Below, in pieces: positions 56,251-64,000 of a stretch of 64,000 nt of DNA. Each line of letters starts with the position of its first letter. Position 1 is the stretch's first letter. Both the position numbers and the translations under genes were made by a program. The notes under the pieces were generated by a model. That model was not told the origin of the DNA. It made no database searches and worked only from the letters and a program-made list of their open reading frames with translations. Origin of the DNA: Berberis thunbergii. Taxonomy: Eukaryota; Streptophyta; Magnoliopsida; Ranunculales; Berberidaceae. The stretch covers positions 496,001 through 560,000 of the forward strand of contig QNQO01000643.1 in NCBI GenBank assembly GCA_003290165.1. Direction: 5' to 3'.

Positions 56251-57440
56251 GACTTGAAAATAAGGCCTCAGTTTTCTGGAGGATACGACTAGCGCCATAG
56301 CCAACTTTTCCAGGTCCGGATAGTGTGCTTCTATTTCTACGAAGGTTTTGCTGGTGTAATAAATTGTCCTCTAGGTTCCATGGTCATCAAGTACGATGGC
56401 TAAACTAATAGGTACAAGTACAATGTTTCACCTATCGCGGGCTTTGAGAGTAGCTCTGGACTCCCCATGTATGCTTTCAAGTTCTGAAAGTCTTGTTCGC
56501 ATTCCTCGTTCCACAAAAGTCCTTTGCTCCCTCTTGGTATTTTGAAGAAGGGGAGACACTTGTCAGACTAATTTGATATAAATATGTTGAGTGCTTCTAC
56601 CCTCCCAGTCAGGCTCTGAACTTCTTTGATATTAAATGGGGACTTCATGTTGCAAAGAGCATGAATATGTTTCGGATCGGCCTCAATTCCCCTTTTGTTT
56701 ACTATACAGCCTAGGAATTTCCCAAACTCGACTCTAAACACGCATTTTTATGGGTGCAGTTTCATCCGATATTTCCTGAGTTGGTCGAATGCTTCGGCAA
56801 GATCTCGTACGTGGTTGGGGCTACGAAGGCTTTTGACCAGCATGTCATCGATGTATATTTTCTTATTTCTACCGATCTATTGTTTGAACATTCGGTTAAC
56901 CAACCATTGATAAGTATCCCCATCATTTTTAAGCCGAATGACATCACCCTATAGCAGTATATTCATTTTTTCGCCACGAAAGAGGTTTTCTCTTAATCTG
57001 GGCATGCATTACTATTTATTGTAGCCAGAATATGCTTCCATAAAACTAAGGAGGTTATGTCATGATGTGGTGTCTACGATCTGATCGATCCAGGGTAGTG
57101 GGAAACTATCCTTTGGACAGGCTTTGTTTAGATCTGTGTAGTCTATGCACACTCTCCACTTCCCATTTTTCTTTTTATAAGAATGGTGTTTACCAGCCAG
57201 TTGGGGTATCGTGTTTCCTTGATCATGCCCGCGTCGAGTAAACGTTGTACCTCATCGTTTATAATAGCGTTCCTTTCAGGTGCCACGACCATTTTTTTTT
57301 TCTGCCTGACTGTTTTCTTTTAGGGATCTACTTCGAAGCGATGGGTAATTAATAATGGATTGATCCCCACCATATCCTGGATAGTCCAGGCGAAGATGTC
57401 CTGGTTACGCTACATTAGCTTCATAAGTTGTTTTGCCACT
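56251..57440 (-). pseudogene. Reverse transcriptase of Tat element C (broken)
   Basis: On the minus strand: EVQRLLDAGMIKETRYPNWL, KKKNGKWRVCIDYTDLNKAC then PKDSFPLPWIDQIVD (about 57200-57080), LLSFMEAYSGYNK (57040), VNRMFKQ then KIYIDDMLVKS (56910-56835) with the catalytic YIDD box at 56854-56843, KCVFRVEFGKFLGCIV and NKRGIEADPKHIHAL (56740-56650), LTGRVEALNIFIS and FFKIPRGSKGLLWNEECEQD (56610-56500). Stops and shifts at several points, but all main RT blocks are present in order. The same block in element B is a short remnant. Confidence 0.85.
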
Positions 57441-58220
57441 TCCTTGTTTAAGTGAAAACCGATCTAGATGGCCCTACTATTCCAAGGGTTGTCGAAGTAG
57501 ATCGTTACTGTTTCTTCTTCTAGATGTCTGACATTGGGCCTGCCCCGAGGGCTTAATGGTGCCTCTTCGCCGAGTAACGGTTGTTCTTCCCTCGGGCTTC
57601 GAGTTGAGCGGAGGATAGTCTTGGCTTTCAGGTTGGCTGCCAGTTGAGGGCTGTCAAATGGCGAAGTCATCATGTGTTGGCATTCTCTGGCCACTAATTG
57701 GTCTCCTCTCAATATACCGATCATTTGGCTCGTATGATACGTGACACACTGGTGTAGGGTGGAGACCGCCGCCCCATCTGATGTAACCAGGGTCTGCCGA
57801 GAACCATATTGTACGCCGAAGGCATGTCGATCACTATGAACTCTTGGAACAAGGTTTTATGTGTCGACTGTTTTCCAGCTGTTATATCATCAACTGTATC
57901 TTTCCTACGGGTAAATGTTTTTCACCACTGAAGTCGATCACTGGACGACTATCATGAATTAAGGCTGTTTCATCAAGTTGCATGCTGTGGAGCATGTGGA
58001 GGAACAAGACGTTCATCGAGCTCCCAGTATCAACCATGGATCTTCTTACCTCCCATCCCGCAAGGAAAATTGTCACCACCAGGGCATCATCGTGCGAGAC
58101 TTGTAAGACCTGGAGGTCCTTCTGCGTGGATGCCAGTGGTACGGATGAGCCTTGCATCGGACCATGTGGCGTTGGCTACCCATCACGTATAGCTTGAATC
58201 CTCAAGCCTTGTAAAACCCT
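57441..58220 (-). pseudogene. Protease and linker of Tat element C
   Basis: 58157-57882 reads LVVTIFLAGWEVRRSMVDTG with SSMNVLFLHMLHSM; DTGS is intact, unlike A and B. After a stop the C-terminal part (SAYN...LGRPWLHQM, about 57820-57765) is in another frame. 57724-57464 is the linker towards RT (SPREEQPLLGEEAPLSPRGR, then EETVTIYFDNP). Confidence 0.8.
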
Positions 58221-58740
58221 TTTTCTGGACCTGTTGGACAATTCAAACTTTGAATGTGCTTCGTGAAGCGCGTGTATTCTGTTGACCGATGGCTTCTCAG
58301 GTTTGGTCATTATCTGCTATTCTCTTTGGATGATGAAGTTTTGTGTTTTATTTGTCTAATCTACTATTTTTCAAAGGATCCGGTGTCAGAAGGTTGTCAA
58401 ACTCTCCTTTTCGCAAGTCGTTAATGAAGGCTAAGACGACCATTGCATCGTCGCATGAGCAGATGGTGTTTAACTCATTGTTGAATCGAGTTAAATATGT
58501 TTCTAGCGTCTCGTCGGGTCTTCGCTTCATTGATATGAATGTCTCAATCATTAACTGATCCAGGTTTGTGAGAACAAATCGTACATCCGGCTAGTAATTC
58601 AATGGTGTTGTCGTGTGCACGGGTGTGCAATTTGGCTGCCCGCGCTCAACAGGAACTACCGAAAGAGGCATTACAGGGATGGCCTGAGCGCTGGACACGT
58701 TCTCTAGTTTTCCGTTGTTTCGTGACCTGGTGGTCACCAT
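58221..58740 (-). pseudogene. gag of Tat element C, internally deleted
   Basis: Starts at ATG 58740 (MVTTRSRNNGKLENVSSAQA). Most of the capsid core seen in A and B is missing: a short spacer leads straight to RFVLTNLDQLMIETFISMKR, ETLETYLTRFNNELNTICSC and FINDLRKGEFDNLLTPD (58551-58348), which corresponds to A from about 2699. The basic and zinc-knuckle part is also lost. So C has a nearly full pol but a gutted gag. Confidence 0.78.
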
Positions 58741-58796
58741 ATCTATGGGATTTGGTAGGAGATGACGCTTAGTGTAAAGTTAAGAACTATGTCGTC

Positions 58797-58816
58797 CCCA
58801 CAGACATCGCCAAGCT
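58797..58816 (-). other. Primer-binding site of element C
   Basis: On the minus strand TTGGCGATGTCTGTGGGGA follows the LTR end by two bases. Related to the site of element A. Confidence 0.7.
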
Positions 58817-59499
58817 GATGCAGTCGATTTTTGCTCCCTACTTTAACCATGTTCCTGCTGACCTGTTGACCTGCACAAGCAACGCATATGAGCCACAGAC
58901 CACCGAGGGTGGCCGATGACACTCCGATGCTAAATTTAGACAGGGATCTGAGGAAGGTGTAATGTTGTAATAAGAAATTTGTAGCATACCTTAGTTTACC
59001 AACCTTGTGTCTTATTTATAGTGCAAGGAGTCTTGGTTCAACCATGTCATCGTAGGCATAGCTTAGGAAGAAGATCTTCATGAAAATCCCTATCTAATTA
59101 AGAGTCGTGCTGTAGGAGGGAAGTTCATTGTTAGCTCTGCATTCCTAGATACGCTGGAGATTGTTCTCAATCCAAGAGCAATCCGTAGAAGGAAGTTTCC
59201 TTGTGTGGAAGATATTCTGGTGTTTACTTCCTAGTTGAAAGTAGATAGCAGCTGTAGTTGCCCGTCCGAAGCTAATCTTCGAGATACTTACCTATATTGG
59301 GCCTATGTATAGTGAAGATAGTTGTGAAACGTGTGAGCCTAGTATGCTGTGAGAGTCTTGGTCCGCTTGGCGGACTGAATCTGAGCGGGCTTAGATCCGC
59401 TGGGGCTGTATCTATATTGAGCTGGTGCTTGAGATTGTAGTTCCTCGAGATCATTATGACATGAGTTCAGCTCAGGAGTGTGACCGTTTTTATGTATCA
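58817..59499 (-). repeat. Element C 5' LTR (683 bp)
   Basis: On the minus strand it starts TGATACATAAAAACGGTCAC and ends CGACTGCATCA. The same family as the 681-bp LTR of A, with the TATA-like box at 59020-59011. Confidence 0.88.
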
Positions 59500-59751
59500 T
59501 CAAAAACTATGGAGAATGGTCAACAGGAAGAGTCTAGTATGTTGAAAACTAAAACGGTTTAGACCAATGCGATTTTCACAAAAATTAACCAAAAGAGATA
59601 ATCAATTTAGTTCAATACCAGTTGTCATAAAATTAACCGAAAGATGATACCAAACTGTAAAATTAAGTCGAGAGTGACGTGCTCAATTAAAAGAACGTAC
59701 ATTTTTCCCCCAGCTAAACGTAAGCTTATGATAAGCAAATTCTATTCAATC
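59500..59751. other. Spacer between element C and SINE copy 2
   Basis: 250 bp, AT-rich; nothing recognised. Confidence 0.5.
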
Positions 59752-59760
59752 AAAATGGAG

Positions 59761-59997
59761 CTTGGAGCCAATGGCATGACAGCTCAATTGTTGGAGCCAA
59801 TGGCATGACAACTCAATTGTTGGAGCCAATGGCATGACAGTTCAACGGTTGGAGCTTGGCGGATGGTACCACTTGGTCATGGGTTCGAACCCAGCTTGCG
59901 GCATCTTTATCAGTTTATGGTGTGTTGACCATTTCTGGTCTTTAATGGGTTCCGGGATCCTATAAAAACCCCGCTCGCCTTCCAAAATAAAAATAAA
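59761..59997 (+). mobile_element. tRNA-derived SINE, copy 2, full length with triplicated 5' module
   Basis: Flanked by a perfect 9-bp duplication AAAATGGAG (59752-59760 and 59998-60006). A box-B-like GGGTTCGAACCC lies at 59881-59892; box-A-like sequence is upstream (TGACAGTTCAACGG). The 3' end is A-rich (AAAATAAAAATAAA). At the 5' end the ~32-bp unit GAGCCAATGGCATGACA... occurs three times (59764, 59796, 59824); copy 1 has it once. Confidence 0.82.
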
Positions 59998-60006
59998 AAA
60001 ATGGAG

Positions 60007-60622
60007 GTGCCCTTGAAAGATTGAATTACTGCAGGCATGACTTGAAATCTCGCCAAGGTAGAGATATGTTAAAATTTGCTAGGTTAATGATTAATGAAAC
60101 ATCAAGTTGTTTGAATCATGGCAATTGTGGTTCAATCCACAAAAGGCATTTTGAACCCTAGTTCATACAGGCAATTTCTTTGGCTTGGATGTGTAATTTT
60201 TTTTTTTTTTTAATATAGGGCATCTGGGGTTTATTAAGTGCTCTTATTTTAGGAGTATTGGGATGATTTCAATCTTAAGATCTAGGGTTTGTGAGCGTGA
60301 AACCCTTATAATATTATTGGTTTCATTCAAGAAAGGTTGAAGACTTGCTTTGATCACTAGTGTGATGGCAAAGATACGTACCCGTGCACCATCTGTGTTT
60401 ACTCCATTTCCATTATCTGGTGCTATGAAGATGGAAATGCTTGTTAGCAACATTCTATGGAAAATGGGATCTTGTGTGCATCCAAAAAGATAGGGTGGCG
60501 TAGGCATTCATGAATCAATCTCTCCTTGGGGGATGCTTTTGAGTCCATGTGAAGGAGAAACAGAGCTTATAGAGATGGTGGCCAACTACAAAGTAGAAGA
60601 TGATGACCCTTGGAATGAGACC
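60007..60622. other. Spacer between SINE copy 2 and the copia element
   Basis: No gene I can name. The stretch 60490-60620 stays open on + for about 43 codons (CEGETELIEMVANYKVEDDD) and has a coding feel, but I cannot assign it. Homopolymer T at 60199-60213. Confidence 0.45.
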
Positions 60623-61528
60623 TGTTGGAAATATGGCTTTTTAAAATAAAAGAAAATGGGTATGTATCTGGTTTCGATCTCTGGATATCTCTCTAATTTT
60701 AGTCCCACATCTTCTATACAACTCATTGTGGTAGAGTTTATAAGGAGATTGTTTGGACTTGGGTTTGGACCCCTTGGGGGTACTACACTTTTGTGAGGAG
60801 GGGAGAAATAGACTCTCGTGCCTGCCGCCGCCGTCCATCCGGTTGGGTCGGGTCATTTAGAGAGCAACCCATTCTTTCTTTTTACTGAAAATTTATTTAA
60901 ATGAAAATAAACTTTTTAATAGCTGCAGAAAAACGGGATTTTGTATCCCCTCTCACACGTTTTCACGCCATACATTGCGCCCACATTTTCCATGCGATTT
61001 TGTGTCCATGCATCTAGACGGGACTTTGTCCATGTATCTAGACGTCTTCCTACACCCCACATGTTTATCACGTTTTTTATTTAATTGAATTCTCCACGCA
61101 ATGTATCTAGTCGTGTTTTTGTATTTCAACGAATGTATTTTCTCCCTATAAATACAACACAACTTAGAGTTTAGAAATACAATAAGAGAAAAACAAAGCA
61201 TTTTGCAAAACAAGAGTTTTTCTTTTGCAATCAGAGAGAACAAAACATTTTCATTTTGCAATTAGTTTTTTGTTTAGCATTTCAATCAAAGAAGAGTTTT
61301 TCTTGTTGTTGATTTATATACATTGTATTGGTGATTCCGAGCAAACAAGAGATTAAGGGTGGATAGTATTCCGTTCATCAACAATGCAATTATTTGAACG
61401 AGACAGAGAAGATTCTGGGCTATTTTATCCTAGGGACGGCGGGGCTACTATACTGCTTGCACATTTTTGGGCAGAGCCGCGAAACGTCTTAAAGAGAGCG
61501 ACCTAGTCTGCGACTCAACCCAAGAACA
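60623..61528 (+). repeat. Copia 5' LTR (~906 bp)
   Basis: Begins TGTTGGAAATATGG and ends CCCAAGAACA; next comes AT and then TGGTACC, which could be a worn initiator-Met primer site. TATA box at 61147-61154 (TATAAATA). The 3' LTR is outside, so the borders are inferred from sequence form. Confidence 0.7.
61147..61154 (+). promoter_or_regulatory. TATA box in copia LTR
   Basis: TATAAATA in CTCCC(TATAAATA)CAACAC, about 380 bp before the LTR end. Likely the element promoter. Confidence 0.55.
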
Positions 61529-61606
61529 ATTGGTACCTTCGTTCCTATTTTTTAATTTGAATTACTCAACATTTACAACAATTTTAAGACGTATTCTATT
61601 TCTGCC

Positions 61607-62520
61607 ATGACTACAATTACTGAATTTGCTACAAAAGACCTTAACAGGCCCTTCCGCTTTGAGGGCCAACATTTTAAAAGATGGAGACAAAACATGTTGT
61701 TTTTCCTAACAACACAAAAGGTTGCATATGTTTGTAATACTGAAAAACCTAAATTGCCTGCTGAACCTGATGAAACCCATACTAAAGAATTAGATCGGTG
61801 GATTGAAGATGATTTTTTGTGTCAATTTTTTTTATCTTGAATGGTCTTTCTGGTGATCTATATGATTATTATTGTTCTGAAAAAATTGCTAAGGATATTT
61901 GGGAAGCCCTTAGGAAAAAATATGACACTGAGGAGGCTGGCACAAATAAATATGTTGTCAGTCGTTATCTGAAATTCCAAATGACTGATGATAAGTTTGT
62001 GGAAACCCAATGACACGAGCTTCAAAAGATTGCTCATGAAATTATATCAGACGGGATGACTTTAGATTTGCAATTTCAAGTAGCTGGTGTGAAAGACAAA
62101 TTGCCCCCTAGCTTGAAAGATTTTAAGAATGTCCTTAGGCATAAAACCAAAGAGTTTCCCTAAAAAGCCTGATTACCCGACTTCAGATTGAGGAGGAAGC
62201 CCGAAAACAAGATCAGAAATATGAAGTTTTGATTAATTCAAACCCAAAGAAATCTACTCCTATGGCTCTGAAACCCAGTGGAAAGACTATGAAAAATCAG
62301 AGACAAAATCATCAGAACCGGAACAACTAGAACCGCAACCAAAAGAATCAGAATCCTTCGCGAAATCAGAATGGACAAAAACACCCCTCAAGGACTGAAT
62401 CAGCACAGTTCCTTTGCTACACCTGTGGTAGGCTAGGGCATATGGCTAGGAACTGCCGGAACAGATCTCGTCTTGCACCTCAGGCGAACCTAACCGAAGA
62501 CCAACTTATTGCCATGATCT
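61607..62520 (+). pseudogene. Copia gag (broken)
   Basis: ATG 61607: MTTITEFATKDLNRPFRFEG, then FKRWRQNMLFFLTTQKVAYV, the copia gag N-terminus. A frameshift near 61830 in a T run moves to LNGLSGDLYDYYCSEKIAKD and WEALRKKYDTEEAGTNKY. A TGA at 62011-62013 and a TAA near 62161 follow. The zinc knuckle CYTCGRLGHMARNC (62415-62456) is complete (C-x2-C-x4-H-x4-C). No full-length Gag can be made. Confidence 0.85.
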
Positions 62521-64000
62521 CTGAGATCAACTTTGTTGGTTGATCCGAGGGATAGTGGGTTGACACTGGTGCTTCTCGACATGTCTGCTATGATCGAGAA
62601 ATGTTCAAGTCCTATTCTAAACCTAAGGACAATAAAGTAATGTTGGGTGATTCCCACTCCACTATCGTTGCTGGAACTGGAGTAGTAGAACTGAAGTTTT
62701 CCTCTGGAAAGACTATTATCCTGAAGGATGTTCTGCATACTCTAGAGATGAGGAAGAACTTAGTCTCTAGTTACATTCTGAACAAGGTTGGGTTTACTCA
62801 AATTGTAGGGGCTGATTTGTACACTATCACGAAGAATAATGTATTTGTGGGGAAGGGGTATGCCACTGATGGAATGTTTAAGTTAAATGTTGATGCTAAT
62901 AAAATTTCTAGTTCTGCTTACATGTTGTGTACTTTTAATATTTGGCATGCTAGACTCTGTCATGTTAATAAGTGTATTATTAAAAACATGAGTAACTTAG
63001 GATTAATTCCAAAATTGTCCTTAAATGATTTTGAAAAGTGCAACTATTGTAGCCAAGCTAAGATAACCAAAACACCACATAAATATGTTGTTAGAGAATC
63101 TGAACCCTTAGATTTGATACACTTAGATATATGTGAACTTGATGGTGTTTTGACTAGAAATAGAAAACGTTATTTTATTACGTTTATCGATGACTGTTCT
63201 GATTATACCTTCGTTTACTTAATGAAAAATAAGAGTGAAGCTTTTGACATGTTTAAATTATTTTTTACTGAAGTTGAAAATCAATATAATAAAAAGATTA
63301 AGAGACTTAGGAGTGATAGAGACACTGAATATGATAGTAGTACTTTCATAGAGTTTTATAATTCTCAAGGAATTATTCATGAAACAACTGCACCATATTC
63401 TCCTGAGATGAATGGCAAAGCTGAAAGGAAAAATAGAACTCTTACTAAGTTAGTAGTTGCCATTCTACTTAACTCTGGTGTTGCATCGCACTGGTGGGGA
63501 GAAATTATTTTGACGGTCTGTTACGTGCTAAATAGAGTCTCCAAATCGAAAAGCAAAACCTCTCCTTATGAGATTTTGAAATAGACAACCAAACTTGTCA
63601 TATTTGAAAACTTGGGGTTGTTTAGCTTATGTTAGAATTCCTGATCCTAAAAGGAATAAGCTTGCCAATAGGGCATATGTATGTGTATTCATAGGATATG
63701 CCATGAACAACAAAGCTTATAGATTCTATAATCTTAAAGATCACATAATTATAGAATAAAACGACGTTGACTTCTATGAAGATAAATTTCCTTTTATTTC
63801 GAGGAATAGTGGGGGTACATCTTCAAACAACGTGCCTTTGATCAGGATGACTGAAACCGGTAAAGCCACAGAATCTGAGCCTAAGAGAAGTAAACGAAAA
63901 TGAACTTCTAAAAACTTTGGCCCCGATTACTATGTCTTTTTAGTCGAGGAGGATCCCCTTAGTTTTCAAGAAGCCTTATCCTCTATAGATGCCAATTTTT
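62521..64000 (+). pseudogene. Copia pol: protease, GAG-pre-integrase and integrase (broken, incomplete)
   Basis: In phase with the zinc knuckle after stops at 62541-62543 and 62553-62555. The protease active site is WVDTGASRHVC (62556 on). The open part 62601-63584 covers the rest of protease, the GAG-pre-integrase segment (IWHARLCHVNKCIIKNM, then CNYCSQAK) and the integrase core: LIHLDICELDGV (first Asp), KRLRSDRDTEYDSSTFIEFY (second Asp, where SDRGGE is usual) and PEMNGKAERKNRTL (Glu). After a TAG at 63582-63584 and a frameshift it goes on as YLKTWGCLAYVRIPDPKRNK and VFIGYAMNNKAYRFYN to the edge. RT is not reached. Confidence 0.85.

Larger units (their letters stand above)
52040..59499 (-). 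mobile_element. Tat-lineage Ty3/gypsy element C, minus strand, 3' LTR missing
   Basis: Read on the minus strand: 5' LTR (59499-58817), PBS, gag, protease, RT, RNase H, integrase (to about 54540), ~178-bp tandem repeats (54420-53930) and the antisense ORF (here on +, 52040-53475). It is the only element in the window with a full pol order, though broken by many stops and frameshifts. The end towards 52040 is cut next to a SINE, removing the start of the antisense ORF and the 3' LTR, so no duplication can be checked. The LTR is of the A type. Confidence 0.85.
60623..64000 (+). mobile_element. Ty1/copia element, runs off the window
   Basis: 5' LTR 60623-61528, then gag and pol in copia order: zinc knuckle, protease, GAG-pre-integrase, integrase. 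Reverse transcriptase, RNase H and the 3' LTR lie beyond the edge. Several stops and frameshifts make this copy defective. Confidence 0.88.

Noticed and set aside
59861..59900. tRNA gene suggested by GGGTTCGAACCC
   Set aside because: No acceptor or anticodon stems around it; sits in a SINE with A-rich tail and duplication.
60244..60620. Possible host exon
   Set aside because: Only about 43 codons open, a stop just before, and no family I can recognise.

Overview
The window is eukaryotic and comes from a flowering plant, most likely a eudicot. It is AT-rich, contains plant-type LTR retrotransposons (Ty3/gypsy Tat and Athila lineages, Ty1/copia), hAT, CACTA and Mutator-like DNA elements and a tRNA-derived SINE, and carries intron-bearing fragments of plant genes. 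I cannot name the species. I see no intact host gene, rRNA or tRNA. Nearly every coding stretch belongs to a decayed transposon or is a gene piece carried by one.

Positions 681-50670 form one nest that unpicks from target-site duplications (TSDs). Tat element B (681-50670, TSD GGTAC/TGTAC) has its 5' LTR split at 1180 by Tat element A (1181-40745, TSD ACAAG/ACAAA). The 3' LTR of A is split twice: by Athila-type element 1 (9945-37890) and by a solo-LTR-like insert (38156-40488, TSD GATTT/GATCT). Athila-1 has itself received two short hAT elements (14117-15227 and 15386-16142), a 10.2-kb CACTA element (17390-27554, TSD TCT) and Athila-type element 2 (28136-36033, TSD TGTAT). A third hAT element (48209-49491) sits in the antisense ORF of B.

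The most notable content is the CACTA element. I find no transposase in it. Between palindromic subterminal repeats it carries four gene pieces, all on the + strand with introns kept: an F-box (SKIP27/FBS-like) 5' end, the C-terminus of a DEAD-box RNA helicase 28-like gene, the middle of an ABC1-kinase/beta-lactamase fusion gene (At5g24810-like), and a TGA9/TGA10-like bZIP factor that lacks its bZIP but keeps part of the DOG1 domain. The 48-kb hAT element carries a probable exon of autophagy gene ATG2.

From 50671 to 52040 is flanking DNA with a Mutator-like hairpin MITE and a SINE. From 52040 to 59499, on the minus strand, lies Tat element C, the only one with gag, protease, reverse transcriptase, RNase H and integrase in order, although broken by stops and frameshifts and lacking its 3' LTR. 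A and C have LTRs of the same family and length, but A has no pol, so A looks like a non-autonomous partner of C. All three Tat elements carry a tandem-repeat block and an antisense ORF next to the 3' LTR. A second SINE (59761-59997) and a copia element (60623 to the window edge) finish the window.
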